Below are positions 1 through 7,700 of a stretch of 16,745 bases of DNA, piece after piece (positions within the stretch are counted from its first letter, which is position 1; every line of letters begins with the position of its first letter). The stretch covers positions 1 to 16,745 of the forward strand of contig JWZX01000679.1 in NCBI GenBank assembly GCA_001275005.1. The letters are read 5' to 3'. The notes under the pieces are model-generated. The model ran no database searches, was not told where the DNA came from, and saw only the letters and a list, made by a program, of their open reading frames with translations. The DNA comes from Chrysochromulina tobinii. Lineage: Eukaryota > Haptophyta > Prymnesiales > Chrysochromulinaceae. The position numbers were made by a program, and so were the translations under genes.

Positions 1-245
1 CGCCGTCGCCGCCGCCGCCATCGCCGCCACCGTTTCCGCCCCCACCGTATCAGTTCACGTGGTTTGAAACGGCCGCCGCAGTGGCGGTCTTCTTTGCCAT
101 CCTCACCTTCACTTGCTACCTCCTCAAACACGTGGTCAATAACGTCCACCACTTCAAGAAGAAGCCGTCGCTGCCTGCCACCCCGGCGGGTATAACCATG
201 ACCATGGTCACACCGGCGACGGCCGTGCCCCAATCGGCCGTCTGA
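1..245 (+). CDS. C-terminal end of a Pro-rich single-pass membrane protein (5' end outside window)
   Basis: The third forward frame is open from the window edge to a TGA at 243-245, giving about 80 residues with no start inside the window. The visible part opens with a Ser/Pro-rich stretch (SPPPPSPPPFPPPP-like), as in hydroxyproline-rich algal surface proteins. A hydrophobic segment of about 20 residues follows (AAAVAVFFAILTFTCYLL), then a short basic stretch (FKKK) and a Thr/Ala/Pro-rich tail of about 30 residues. This order fits a type I membrane protein with an outer Pro-rich stalk, one transmembrane helix and a short inner tail, with the basic residues just inside the membrane. The ectodomain that would name the protein lies upstream of the window. 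The other two forward frames do not give a protein-like end. Topology is inferred from the positive-inside pattern. Confidence 0.75.
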   Translation, partial: PSPPPPSPPPFPPPPYQFTWFETAAAVAVFFAILTFTCYLLKHVVNNVHHFKKKPSLPATPAGITMTMVTPATAVPQSAV

Positions 246-664
246 GAAAGATACGCTGCTGATTGCAGATGGCCTCGCCACGTGTGGGCGGGAGCGTACG
301 GCGGTCGTTCCCGCCGAAGGCAGGGCGTGTGGCCGCATGCCCCGGGGGCCGGAGCAGTCAGTGCTGCCGGGAGCACTGCTGCAGGGGCATGGGCATGAGT
401 ATGGGTGTGGCTGGGCAGGCTGACATCCGCCCGCCAAAACATGCCGCACGGAGGGTATTGGCGACAAGAGGGGGTGAATCGGCAGGTTCCGGACGCACAC
501 GGCAGGGAGGTACCCAGCTTAAAGGTACGATCGCCAGTGCCCGTAGTCGAGCGTTGCGTGGGCCGTGGTGGACTTGGGTGCTCTCCTGGCGTCTGGGAAG
601 TGGCGGGGCGCGCGGCGGCGCGCGGGCCGCGCGCCCGCCGCATATGAGCCCGCGAGACACTTGG

Positions 665-830
665 CCCATGAAGTCAAAGTAGGGGGGGCGCGTGCGGGGG
701 TCTGTGTGGAGTCACATCAGTCGGACAGTGTGCGGAGCCATGAGCCCATGAAGTTTAATCAGTTCAAGGAGGGTGGCCGGCGCGGGCGGGTATCTGTGTG
801 GGGAGTCACATCAGTGGAACAGTAGTGCGG
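665..830. repeat. Degenerate direct repeat, two copies about 80 bp apart
   Basis: Both copies start with CCCATGAAGT (665 and 745), pass through a G-rich middle, and share TCTGTGTGG..AGTCACATCAGT (701-721 and 793-815) and a final TGCGG (731-735 and 826-830). The middles differ by substitutions and small indels, so the duplication is not recent. No gene reads through it. Confidence 0.7.
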
Positions 831-882
831 TCCAGGCGCCTCGTCAGACGCCCTCGTCCGGTCACCCGAAAACGGACTCGAC

Positions 883-910
883 GGTCTCTTAGTACAATTG
901 TACTTAGACC
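883..910. repeat. Near-perfect 28-bp palindrome
   Basis: The core AGTACAATTGTACT (891-904) is a perfect 14-bp palindrome. It is flanked by GGTCT (883-887) and AGACC (906-910), which also pair, with a short asymmetric bulge between core and flanks. This could be a binding site for a dimeric protein, a hairpin, or chance. No neighbouring gene start supports an operator role. Confidence 0.55.
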
Positions 911-925
911 GCAAGACGCAGTAGA

Positions 926-1136
926 CGGTCGACGCTCGTCCTCGTGGCTCGACCGCGCCGTATAGGCGGGCAGGATCTGCATCACGTCGTCTGGCGTAGG
1001 GAGTTAGTCGGGAGCGGATGCCGTCGATGCATGCCCATGATAATGCCCCGTCCGTAGTACCATACTTTTGTCGATACTTTTGCACACACACGAAATAAAC
1101 GGTGATCTCAGATCGGTCTGACGCTCGTCTCGTGGG
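926..1136 (+). repeat. Two separated copies of a ~22-bp direct repeat
   Basis: CGGTCGACGCTCGTCCTCGTGG at 926-947 recurs with small changes as CGGTCTGACGCTCGTC-TCGTGG at 1114-1135. The copies differ by one inserted and one deleted base. Function is unknown. Confidence 0.45.
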
Positions 1137-1518
1137 CGATGTCGGGTAACACGCATGTGTGCGTTGTGGTTACTTTTAACTTTAATTCGCTCAGCCCTCA
1201 GAACGTGCAGAACGGGCATGGCGCGCTGCACACTAGCATGCAGCCGCCCACCGCAGCGCCGCTGTTCCGCTGCAACCGTTCGGTACGCACCTGCACTTCA
1301 ACGACGAGCACACGGCACCCACCATGCTGTCATTTTCTGGATTTGCCGCCTCCGCGTCCGCTGCCTTGGCGCCGCCGCGGCAGCCGCCGAGGAGCCACTC
1401 GATGCTAGCTTTGAAGGCCCCTCACCCAACACCTTGACTTTGCCACCGTCGTTGGTGGCGGGTCGAGGCAAGGGCGGCGGGCGCGGTGGTGGCGGGGAGG
1501 CCGTCGAGGCTGGCACAT

Positions 1519-1592
1519 CCCCTACATCCCCTATCCCCCCCCCCCCAGCACCCCCTAGCACATACCTAGCAACCCCCCCTACATCCCCTATC
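1519..1592 (+). repeat. C-rich low-complexity tract with a 17-bp direct repeat
   Basis: CCCCTACATCCCCTATC occurs at 1519-1535 and again at 1576-1592, 57 bp apart. A run of 12 C residues (1535-1546) lies between them. This is simple-sequence DNA; the Pro-rich peptide it would encode on the + strand is not evidence of a gene. Confidence 0.65.
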
Positions 1593-1689
1593 ACATTACC
1601 AGTGGACGGCCGTGGACGCATCGGCGGCAAGGGTGGCAAAGGCGCCGCCCCTTTGAGCCCCACACCAGCTCGTCCTGTGCCCGTCGCTG

Positions 1690-2340
1690 GTGCGCGAACA
1701 CGAAGCGTCGGATGAAACGAACCTTGATCCAACCGATATGTGAGTGGATGCAGAAGGCGCGGAAGCCGCTTTCGTCTTCGCGCACTGGCACCACGCGCGC
1801 CAATGAGCATATCAGCCCAGGAATGATGATCCCCTCGAGATCAATCTCATTCGTGTATAGGAATGCGCCGCTCAGCTGGCGCCCGCTCTGGCTGCTTACG
1901 CAGCGCCACCGTGCGCAGGCCCGAATACGTTACGTTCCATAAGTTCCAACTGCATCCTTTCTTAAAGGCCTTCGAGCGCCGCTCCTGCTCGAGAGTCAGT
2001 AGAGAGTCAGGTCGGTCCAGCACGGCCGTCCATCGAACTCGGTCGTCAAACGTAGACGCGAGTCTGTGCATGGACCATTGGAATGAATGTCCATGCAAAA
2101 ATCGATGAAAACCAGATCAGAGTCGTCTGCATCTTTGAAGTGCACGACAAGGTCCGCCAGATGATCACCCCACAGGCTCGGGTGCTCTCTTGTCACACTT
2201 AGGTGGATGACGTTGTAGGTCTCCATGGTGGTGCGCCGGCGTGGTAGGCGTGCCGTGGGATCCATGGCGCTGTCGGAAGAATCTTGCGCTCTTCATGAAG
2301 CGTGCGCAAGTACCCAAGAAGAATGAATTGGAGCTGCGCA
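1690..2340 (-). pseudogene. Frame-broken relic of an algal protein family (unnamed)
   Basis: Protein-like pieces lie head to tail on the - strand but in different frames. One, at about 2320-2280, reads like YLRTLHEERKILP. The next (2228-2085) reads METYNVIHLSVTREHPSLW and on to DLVFIDFC. The next (from about 2080) reads FQWSMHRLASTF, then AVLDRPDSL and RSKAFKKGCSW, and stops at 1847. A last piece (about 1840-1690) reads EIDLEGIIIPG and on. The order resembles a protein type I associate with algal genomes: a SHxW-HPDP-like segment, a VFxDF block, an MHxLY-like block and a RGWCxxE-like block. I recall that pattern from general familiarity and cannot name the family. The change of frame near 2085 occurs within a few bases of continuous similarity, too tight for an intron, so an indel fits better. 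The expected RGWC is degraded to KKGCSW. Alternatives are sequencing errors or a multi-exon gene. Confidence 0.4.
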
Positions 2341-2446
2341 TCATCTGCTCATTGAACCCTTCATCGTCCCAACCAGGGTCGGCTCCATCAGCACCAAGCG
2401 CAACGGTTGACCAGGAAGTCAACGGCAGCGGCGGAAGGGGCGGCTG

Positions 2447-3631
2447 CTACTTCTTTTCTGCCGCCACCGCCCGTGCCGCTGCCACCATCCCCGAATCCGC
2501 CTCCCGACGCAGGCGCGCGTTGAGCTCCACCAAACCGAAGCTTGTCACCCAAGCATCGTACTCAGACGTTACTGCAAAGCCCGACTCAACAAACGGAGGA
2601 ATTCTGAAGGGCAGAGCTCCATGCTTGCTGCGCGTGATCTTGAGCAGGATGAACACGTTTGAAAGCTCGTTGTCGCCCAACGTGTACATGATGCTGTCGA
2701 CCGAAGGCTTGTCGAAAGAAATCTGCTCGCAGACGAGCTGCACATCTGCGCAGCCGCTGATGAGCTCTGACACACCACTCCGACGGATGTTGTTGAGCAA
2801 GTAGCACGCCCCATCCTCTTCAAGAAACGAAGACAGGACGCCAAGCAGCTGTGCAGCACCTTCTATGCTGTAAATGAGCTCGGAGCCAATGATCACGTCG
2901 AACTTCTTGGCTGAGGTCGTCGGCTTCGTGCCATCGGCACGTTCCCTCTTCATGCATTGGCCTTCTTGCAGTTCTTCTTGAAATGGCCATCGGCACGTTG
3001 CCTCCTGAGGTTTTGTCCAGTCGAGATCCCATACCGAGAGTGCGCCTCCGTCGATGGAGCCCAGATTTGCATGCACGTTCTCGAGAAGCAAGTCCAGGAG
3101 CGAGGGCGCTGAGTCATCCACGAAATGGCCCTGAAACTCCGACATTACGATTTCGCGCGGGCCAGCTGATTTGGCAATGGCAAGGCCAAGTAAGCCGCAG
3201 CCAGCTCCAAGCTCGAGCACCGAACGATCCGTAAAGATGTCTAGGTTCTGGAAGGCCCACTGCAACTGTACCAATGCGCCTTCCCACACACGAGAGCCAG
3301 TGTGCGTGCCGCATTCCTTGATCAGCAACGGCGTCACAGCAGTGAGGCTCCCGGACGAGATCCACTTCGCATAGCCGCGGACCTCTCTGCCACCCACTGC
3401 CTCTGAGTGACAACTTTGCTGAAGCGCTTTAGCCGCTCGAGCTTGGTCGGGACCCATCGGCATGCAAGCCACTGACGTGTCCGGCTCTGTCCATGGATCC
3501 TGGTTCAACGCCTCCTCGGTGCTGCAGTACGTCAGAAACGCAGGGAACACGGTGGCAATTGACGACAGCTTCGAGTCGCTAGGCACCAGGATCAGCAGTG
3601 GTTCGTATAGAACCCAAAGTCGAGTCGCCAT
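2447..3631 (-). CDS. Class I SAM-dependent protein methyltransferase, Methyltransf_16 type (METTL21/FAM86-like)
   Basis: This 394-residue protein probably methylates lysine on a protein substrate using S-adenosylmethionine in the cytosol; the substrate is not identifiable. Around residues 115-180 it has the family pattern: a VWEGA segment, an FTDRSVLELGAGCGLLGLAIAK segment whose glycine-rich SAM-binding loop is E140-LGAG, and an acidic residue after the next strand (MSEF). An LDW segment and a DVIIGSELIYS block follow, where E251-L-I-Y254 matches the [DE]xx[YF] motif of this group. The layout WxxAL...W...FT.R.VLELG resembles eEF2 lysine methyltransferase (FAM86/EEF2KMT) more than other METTL21 members, but the N-terminal 100 residues show no clear FAM86 domain. 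I start at ATG 3631 (MATRLWVLYEP); the frame stays open further upstream but only with a GTG. No intron is needed. An insert of about 30 residues between LDW and DVII carries a direct repeat. Confidence 0.8.
   Translation of the reverse strand: MATRLWVLYEPLLILVPSDSKLSSIATVFPAFLTYCSTEEALNQDPWTEPDTSVACMPMGPDQARAAKALQQSCHSEAVGGREVRGYAKWISSGSLTAVTPLLIKECGTHTGSRVWEGALVQLQWAFQNLDIFTDRSVLELGAGCGLLGLAIAKSAGPREIVMSEFQGHFVDDSAPSLLDLLLENVHANLGSIDGGALSVWDLDWTKPQEATCRWPFQEELQEGQCMKRERADGTKPTTSAKKFDVIIGSELIYSIEGAAQLLGVLSSFLEEDGACYLLNNIRRSGVSELISGCADVQLVCEQISFDKPSVDSIMYTLGDNELSNVFILLKITRSKHGALPFRIPPFVESGFAVTSEYDAWVTSFGLVELNARLRREADSGMVAAARAVAAEKK
2930..2999. repeat. 14-bp direct repeat, 56 bp apart, inside the methyltransferase gene
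   Basis: GCCATCGGCACGTT occurs at 2930-2943 and 2986-2999, and similarity continues past one mismatch into CCTC. The spacing is not a multiple of three, so the two copies are read in different frames on the coding (-) strand. They bracket the extra loop between the LDW and DVIIGSELIY motifs. This may be a duplication scar or an intron-like insertion. Confidence 0.6.
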
Positions 3632-4042
3632 TGCTGCGCGATCGCGCGGAGGACAAGGATTTAGCGGAGTGCCAGCAGGGCGTGCAGGAAAGGCGCGCGG
3701 GTGGTGGGAACGGGATGCCGAAAAGGTCAGCTCAGAAGAGATTTGCACGCTCGCTACTGAGACCGGGAAGCTCGGTACTGGCGTGGCCTCCCTTGCGCGC
3801 TGCCCAGGGCCGCGTAGGTGGCGTGCGTTCCCGCGCCAACGAAGGGTCCCTGCCTTTCTGGTAAACTCACTTTACGTTAGAATTTAGATGACGCCCGCCG
3901 ACCCATCCCGTCGGACTCGACCCGCGTGACGTAACACAGTACGCATGCCGGTTGCATGCGGGCGACTATATGGGGTCGTTACCCACAAGCGACGCCGTTC
4001 ACTCCGGCTACCCGAAACCCCCTCCACCCTCTGACCTCACAC
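3632..4042. other. Spacer between phospholipase stop and methyltransferase start
   Basis: This 0.4-kb stretch should hold the phospholipase 3' UTR and the methyltransferase promoter and 5' UTR. It contains an inverted repeat, CGCATGC (3942-3948) and GCATGCG (3954-3960) with a 5-base loop, and a bZIP/CRE-like TGACGTAA nearby (about 3927-3934). Neither is proven to act. No further gene is seen. Confidence 0.4.
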
Positions 4043-6379
4043 TCACGAAGTTGAAGAAGGCATCGAACCCCCCAACCACTGGTCGGTGACGCTCGCCGCC
4101 ACGACTTCATTCACGAGGAATGCGGCAAGGTCCTGGCTGTCAAAGTAGGACGTGTGGGCTTGCAGCGCGGCCGTGTACTCGAGCGCGGCATCCAACGTAG
4201 ATTCCTGCAGCATCCAGTCCACACGCTCGCCCTGGTTGACGGCGAACCCACCGTGATCGTCGAGTGCACTTGTCGTCGGGTGCGTCCCTGCCGCCGCGGC
4301 CTCCTCCGCGAGCGTATCGATCCCGAAGAGCGACGCCATCGAGTTGAACGAGTCGGTGACAGCCATCTTGGCGCTCTCGGCGGCAGCGCTCACGGCCATC
4401 TTGGCACTTTCGGCTGGATGGCTGAGTGCCATCTGGACGGATTTGCCCGCGGCGCTCGCGACCTGTTGAGCCTGCTGCGCTTGTTGGACGACTCCCTGCA
4501 GGTCCTGGCGCAACTTAATGTGTAGGCGCATCCCACCCTTGCCGGCGCCCGCGTGGGGAACGTACCGTGGCTGCGCATCGAGCGCCTTGCGAGCGCGCGC
4601 CCAGCCATGGCCGCCGCCTCCATCCTCGGCGCCCTCCGTGGATGGGCCCTCCTCATCCGTCGGAGAGAGCAGCGGCTCGAGCCGGTAAGCCACTGGGTCG
4701 TTGCGTGCAAACACGTTGAAGAGGCGAGCACAAGACGGGCGCAGCGAAAACGTCGGGCCGAGCCTGTGGCCACGTACAGCGACAAAGAAAGCCACAGGCG
4801 AGCCAAGGAGCACGAGGGCCGAGATGTGGCAGTTGAGCCGCCCGGGCCCCTCCGCGCTCGCAACGGCAGCGCCCGTGTGGCTGCCGCCGCCGCTTGCGCA
4901 GCTGCTTGCGCCGGCGGTGGGTGCAGCAAGCGCCTCTGGGCGTGCGGCAAGGTTTGATTGGTCGTCGCAGCTGGCCGCCGCCGCGGTAGCCTCGTTCTGC
5001 GCGCGAAGGATGTCAAAGGTGATGAGGGAGCCAAGGGAATGGCCGCACAAGATCACAGGTCCGGCAAAGCCAGGGTGCTGCTGCTGCCACGCGCGATAGA
5101 TCTCGTTGATCCGGGCGACCACGCGTCCCTGGATCGCGAGCCGGTGGTGCGCTTGCTCGTAGAGGAGCACGTCGGCGAGCACCTCGTTGGCGAATTGGCG
5201 GATGAGGGGAGTGGAGCTCAGCGTGATGCGCGACAGGGTGCGAACCGCCTCCTGTGCCGCGCGGTCGCTGCGTACGCCCGTGTCCCAAGTGACAGGCAAG
5301 ATTTCCACACGCCGCAGCTCGGAGGCGCCGTGAGCACTCGCGCCGCCGTGAGCACTCGCGCCGCCGTGAGCGCTCGCGCCGCCGTGGGCGCTCGCAGCCA
5401 CGGCCGCCCTGGCCGCAAGACCTCGCAATTGGTCGCAGCCCGCTTCGATGGTCTTCAGTCCGAGTACGTTGTCGCCCTTGCGCCATAGTGCCTCTCCAAT
5501 GCCGTGGACGAGCAGCACGAGAGCGCTCGGCGGCGCGCTCTCGACGCGGCACTCGTCCTCGGTGAGCGCCGGTAGGCTCGCACCGGCCCACCCTCGCGCA
5601 ATCGAGCACGAAGAGAAGAGAGGTAGCGCGCCCAACCATGACTTGTCGGCCGAGCGCATCTCCGCAGTGACGCCGCCCTTGCCATCCTTGCTCAGCAGGA
5701 CACTGAAGCGCCCATCCGCCACCACCACTCCTGTCGATGGCCTCAACGAGCCCCCGGCGACCGCGGCTGCTGCCATCGCTGCAGCCGCCGCAGAGGCGAG
5801 AGCTCCGGCCTGAGCAACGCCACCCGCATAAATAGCTTCAGCCGATGCGGCAACATCGGCCTGCTGCGCGGCGACCAGCCGTTCCAGGCCGGGACTGATC
5901 TGCTGCATGCGAAGCATCTCTTGCAGCCGCTCCTCCAAATTCACATTGTCGGCTGAGCCAAATGGCTGCCACTGCCCCTCAAGCTTGAAGCACCAGCGAG
6001 AACAGGCCAGCGGCGTAGGCGGCGCTTCGTGGAAGCACGGCACACACTCCCCGGCCCACCGGTTGTCGTTTCCACTCTGGGGCCACAGCCTCGCCTCGGA
6101 TCTGCCGCCGTCAAGAGGCACCTTGCGTGTGCCCGCACAGCGTGCTTTGGCAAGGCGCGTCTGCTCGTGCGGTCGCATGCGAATCCACCTTCCTTCCACG
6201 TGTACTAGCCACGCCTCGGGAACGTCGCCGAGCTTTAGCGTGCTGCTCGAGTACATGCTGCGCGCTCGGGTCACAGCTGTGCGAGGTCGGCGGGCGCTCG
6301 TCTTCCGTCTCCAGGAAATCAAGACACAAGAGGGCAGAGCGCGGAGCTGTGAAAACGACAGACGTTCACAGCTCTCCAT
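4043..6379 (-). CDS. DDHD-domain phospholipase (intracellular PA-PLA1-like)
   Basis: This 778-residue protein is expected to cleave an acyl chain from phospholipids (phosphatidic acid is the best-known substrate of the family) at cytosolic membrane faces. Two short Trp-containing segments come first: W57...EGRWIRM, and a WWE-like segment around 128-151 (SRWCFKLEGQWQPFGSADN). An Ala-rich stretch follows. The lipase part has VHGIG at 291-295, PVTWDTG, and GHSLGS with nucleophile S448. Then come LLGSPVAFF, the NDPVAYR block with D561, a DDHD-type end (RVDWMLQE), and AHTSYFDS with H742. S448, D561 and H742 make a plausible catalytic triad. Length and order fit the family. Unusual are an 11-residue repeat (644-676) within the DDHD region and a SAHGGA repeat after the first lipase motif. 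The ATG at 6379 follows an in-frame TAG 15 bp upstream; M42 is an alternative start. The stop of the same-strand upstream gene is only 78 bp away. Confidence 0.9.
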   Translation of the reverse strand: MESCERLSFSQLRALPSCVLISWRRKTSARRPRTAVTRARSMYSSSTLKLGDVPEAWLVHVEGRWIRMRPHEQTRLAKARCAGTRKVPLDGGRSEARLWPQSGNDNRWAGECVPCFHEAPPTPLACSRWCFKLEGQWQPFGSADNVNLEERLQEMLRMQQISPGLERLVAAQQADVAASAEAIYAGGVAQAGALASAAAAAMAAAAVAGGSLRPSTGVVVADGRFSVLLSKDGKGGVTAEMRSADKSWLGALPLFSSCSIARGWAGASLPALTEDECRVESAPPSALVLLVHGIGEALWRKGDNVLGLKTIEAGCDQLRGLAARAAVAASAHGGASAHGGASAHGGASAHGASELRRVEILPVTWDTGVRSDRAAQEAVRTLSRITLSSTPLIRQFANEVLADVLLYEQAHHRLAIQGRVVARINEIYRAWQQQHPGFAGPVILCGHSLGSLITFDILRAQNEATAAAASCDDQSNLAARPEALAAPTAGASSCASGGGSHTGAAVASAEGPGRLNCHISALVLLGSPVAFFVAVRGHRLGPTFSLRPSCARLFNVFARNDPVAYRLEPLLSPTDEEGPSTEGAEDGGGGHGWARARKALDAQPRYVPHAGAGKGGMRLHIKLRQDLQGVVQQAQQAQQVASAAGKSVQMALSHPAESAKMAVSAAAESAKMAVTDSFNSMASLFGIDTLAEEAAAAGTHPTTSALDDHGGFAVNQGERVDWMLQESTLDAALEYTAALQAHTSYFDSQDLAAFLVNEVVAASVTDQWLGGSMPSSTS
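4352..4450 (-). repeat. Three 11-residue amphipathic-type repeats in the phospholipase
   Basis: Residues 644-676 read as AGKSVQMALSH, PAESAKMAVSA and AAESAKMAVTD: exactly three 11-residue units with the pattern x-[AG]-[KE]-S-[AV]-[KQ]-M-A-[LV]-[ST]-x. A Gln-rich stretch precedes them and a hydrophobic segment (SMASLFG) follows. Such 11-mers in synuclein- and perilipin-type proteins form amphipathic helices that bind membranes or lipid droplets. That role here is inference. Confidence 0.75.
5325..5397 (-). repeat. 18-bp tandem repeat coding for SAHGGA, about four copies
   Basis: An 18-bp unit is repeated about four times with few changes in the phospholipase gene, giving SAHGGA units between the VHGIG block and the VEILPVTWD block. 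The frame is kept. It probably forms a flexible loop and may vary in copy number between strains. Confidence 0.85.
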
Positions 6380-6457
6380 GAACTCGATGTCCTAGCCCTT
6401 CCTTTTACGAACTACACCGGGTTCGGCACCCCTGATTCAGACCCTCGGAGCCAGCCA

Positions 6458-7700
6458 TCAAGCCGTGCATTCTGCTGGCGATGGGGATGGGGTTCGTCTT
6501 GTCATCTTGTCATCGGCCCATGGGTTATCATCGTGCCTCGCTGGCGAGAGAGGCGCCTCCTCCAGGTCCTCCTTATGATGCTCCACATGGTGCGCCTGGC
6601 CTCTGCCCGTCCACTCAGATCCGAAGCTCTCCTCGTCATAGCGCCCGCTCTCTTGTGCCGTGAAGACCTCATCCTCAGACTGAGACTCCGAGATTCGACT
6701 CAGCCGATCCGAAAACATGGGCACCAACGAGTCGAAGCTCCGGCTTACCAGAATATGCTTGGCTGGCCGGCCACCGGGGGCGTGCAGCTTGCTGCTCCGG
6801 AAGCGCAAGGCGTCGTGCCATTGGGACGCATGCCAGTGCGTGGGCGTCGTCTCGGCCCAACCCGAGTCTGCCATGGCCGCTTTGAGAGTGGCACACGAAT
6901 GCAGCAGCGCCATGAGTACGCACACTCCAAAGCACATGCTGAAGGCCACTGGGAGCCACCCGATGGCAAGGTCGCTTCCGAACGATGGGACCGCGTGCAC
7001 GTCGACGGGCAGTCCTTCGTGAAGGAAATCAACCCCATTCGGCGAAATCCACGCTGTGAGGACGTCACCCCCGCGCCCGCGTGCGCCGCTCGCCAGAAGC
7101 CCGCCCGCCTTCGAGAGCAGATCAGGCGTCTTACATTGTAGCCACGTCTCGTTCTCGTTCGAGGGACGCTTGAACCTCCATGAGTCGGACCGTGCGACGA
7201 TGACGGCCGACACGACGACGAGCTTGTGCTTGTCACCGCGGTCGGCACCTGCGAAACGGCAGCGCGCAAGATGATCCCGGCCGCCGTTGATTTCCGTCGA
7301 CGGCCAATCAACCACTGCAAAGACTATGGGCACGCTTCCCGCTGACACCGGCACGCGTTGCGGCGAGAGCCAGAGCAGTGAAGGCGAACGGTAGAAGGCG
7401 AACGAAGCATGAGTGGGACGAACAGTGTGCCCAGACCGATGGATGATGGATAACGGCAGAGTGGTCTCGTTGGCTACTGGTGGAGTACAGCGCGTTCTTA
7501 GCCTTCTCCGCTGAGCCTTCTCGCGCTGCCGTCGTGGTGTCCTCGGCGGTCCCGGCCCCGCGTGGTACCAGAGAGCAGTTGAGCCGCGCTTTGCCGACGA
7601 GCACATCGTGTGCCGCTCCAAAGTCACGGTGGTGCAGGATGAATAGGGCGGTTCCTCCGCTCAACGGTCCGAAGGCCGGACGTAGGTCGAGTGATGTCAT
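6458..7700 (-). CDS. IPT/TIG-domain single-pass membrane protein (two exons inferred; N-terminus uncertain)
   Basis: Two - strand frames join to give about 394 residues. Exon 1 (7700-7569) starts MTSLDLRPAFGPLSGGTALF, the hallmark opening of an IPT/TIG fold (P.FGPLSGGT), and runs to RLNCSL. Exon 2 (7510-6458) resumes with RCTPP, the usual IPT 'CxxPP' point, then a second weaker unit ending ISPNGVDF. After it come one transmembrane helix (LAIGWLPVAFSMCFGVCVLMALL) and an acidic, His- and Ser-rich tail of about 150 residues. The join I infer is a 58-nt GT-AG intron, 7568-7511 (CTG|GTACC...CTCAG|CGG), in phase 0; it restores the frame exactly. A frameshift is the alternative. IPT domains normally face outside the cell and serve recognition or adhesion. 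No signal peptide follows ATG 7700, so either an upstream exon is missed or the gene is truncated. Confidence 0.6.
7511..7568 (-). other. Inferred 58-nt GT-AG intron in the IPT/TIG gene
   Basis: On the - strand the stretch begins GTACCACG and ends GGCTCAG. Removing it joins the first frame (ending LNCSL) to the second (starting RRRLRTRCTPP) in phase 0, in the middle of an IPT domain where the two halves fit. Alternative AG acceptors lie a few bases away, so the exact 3' border is unsure. Confidence 0.5.

Larger units (their letters stand above)
246..1689. other. Intergenic stretch with no convincing gene
   Basis: I see no reading frame here that resembles a known family. Open frames on both strands are Arg/Ala/Pro/Gly-rich, as expected by chance in GC-rich DNA. 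One frame at about 1395-1715 is Pro-rich on the + strand and Gly/Pro-rich on the - strand, and it comes from low-complexity C-rich DNA. The stretch holds a degenerate 80-bp direct repeat, a near-palindrome, a separated 22-bp repeat and a C-rich repeat, listed separately. The 3' UTR of the gene ending at 245 presumably lies at its left end. Confidence 0.5.

Noticed and set aside
263-682. Arg/Gly-rich open frames after the first gene
   Set aside because: No family pattern, and frames are open on both strands as expected by chance at this GC level.
1155-1810. Pro-rich + frame and Gly/Pro-rich - frame
   Set aside because: Both come from C-rich simple sequence, with no domain, no clear start and no supporting neighbour.
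3632-3748. 39 extra N-terminal residues for the methyltransferase
   Set aside because: That frame opens with GTG only, and the residues are low-information Arg/Pro/Ser-rich; the first ATG is 3631.
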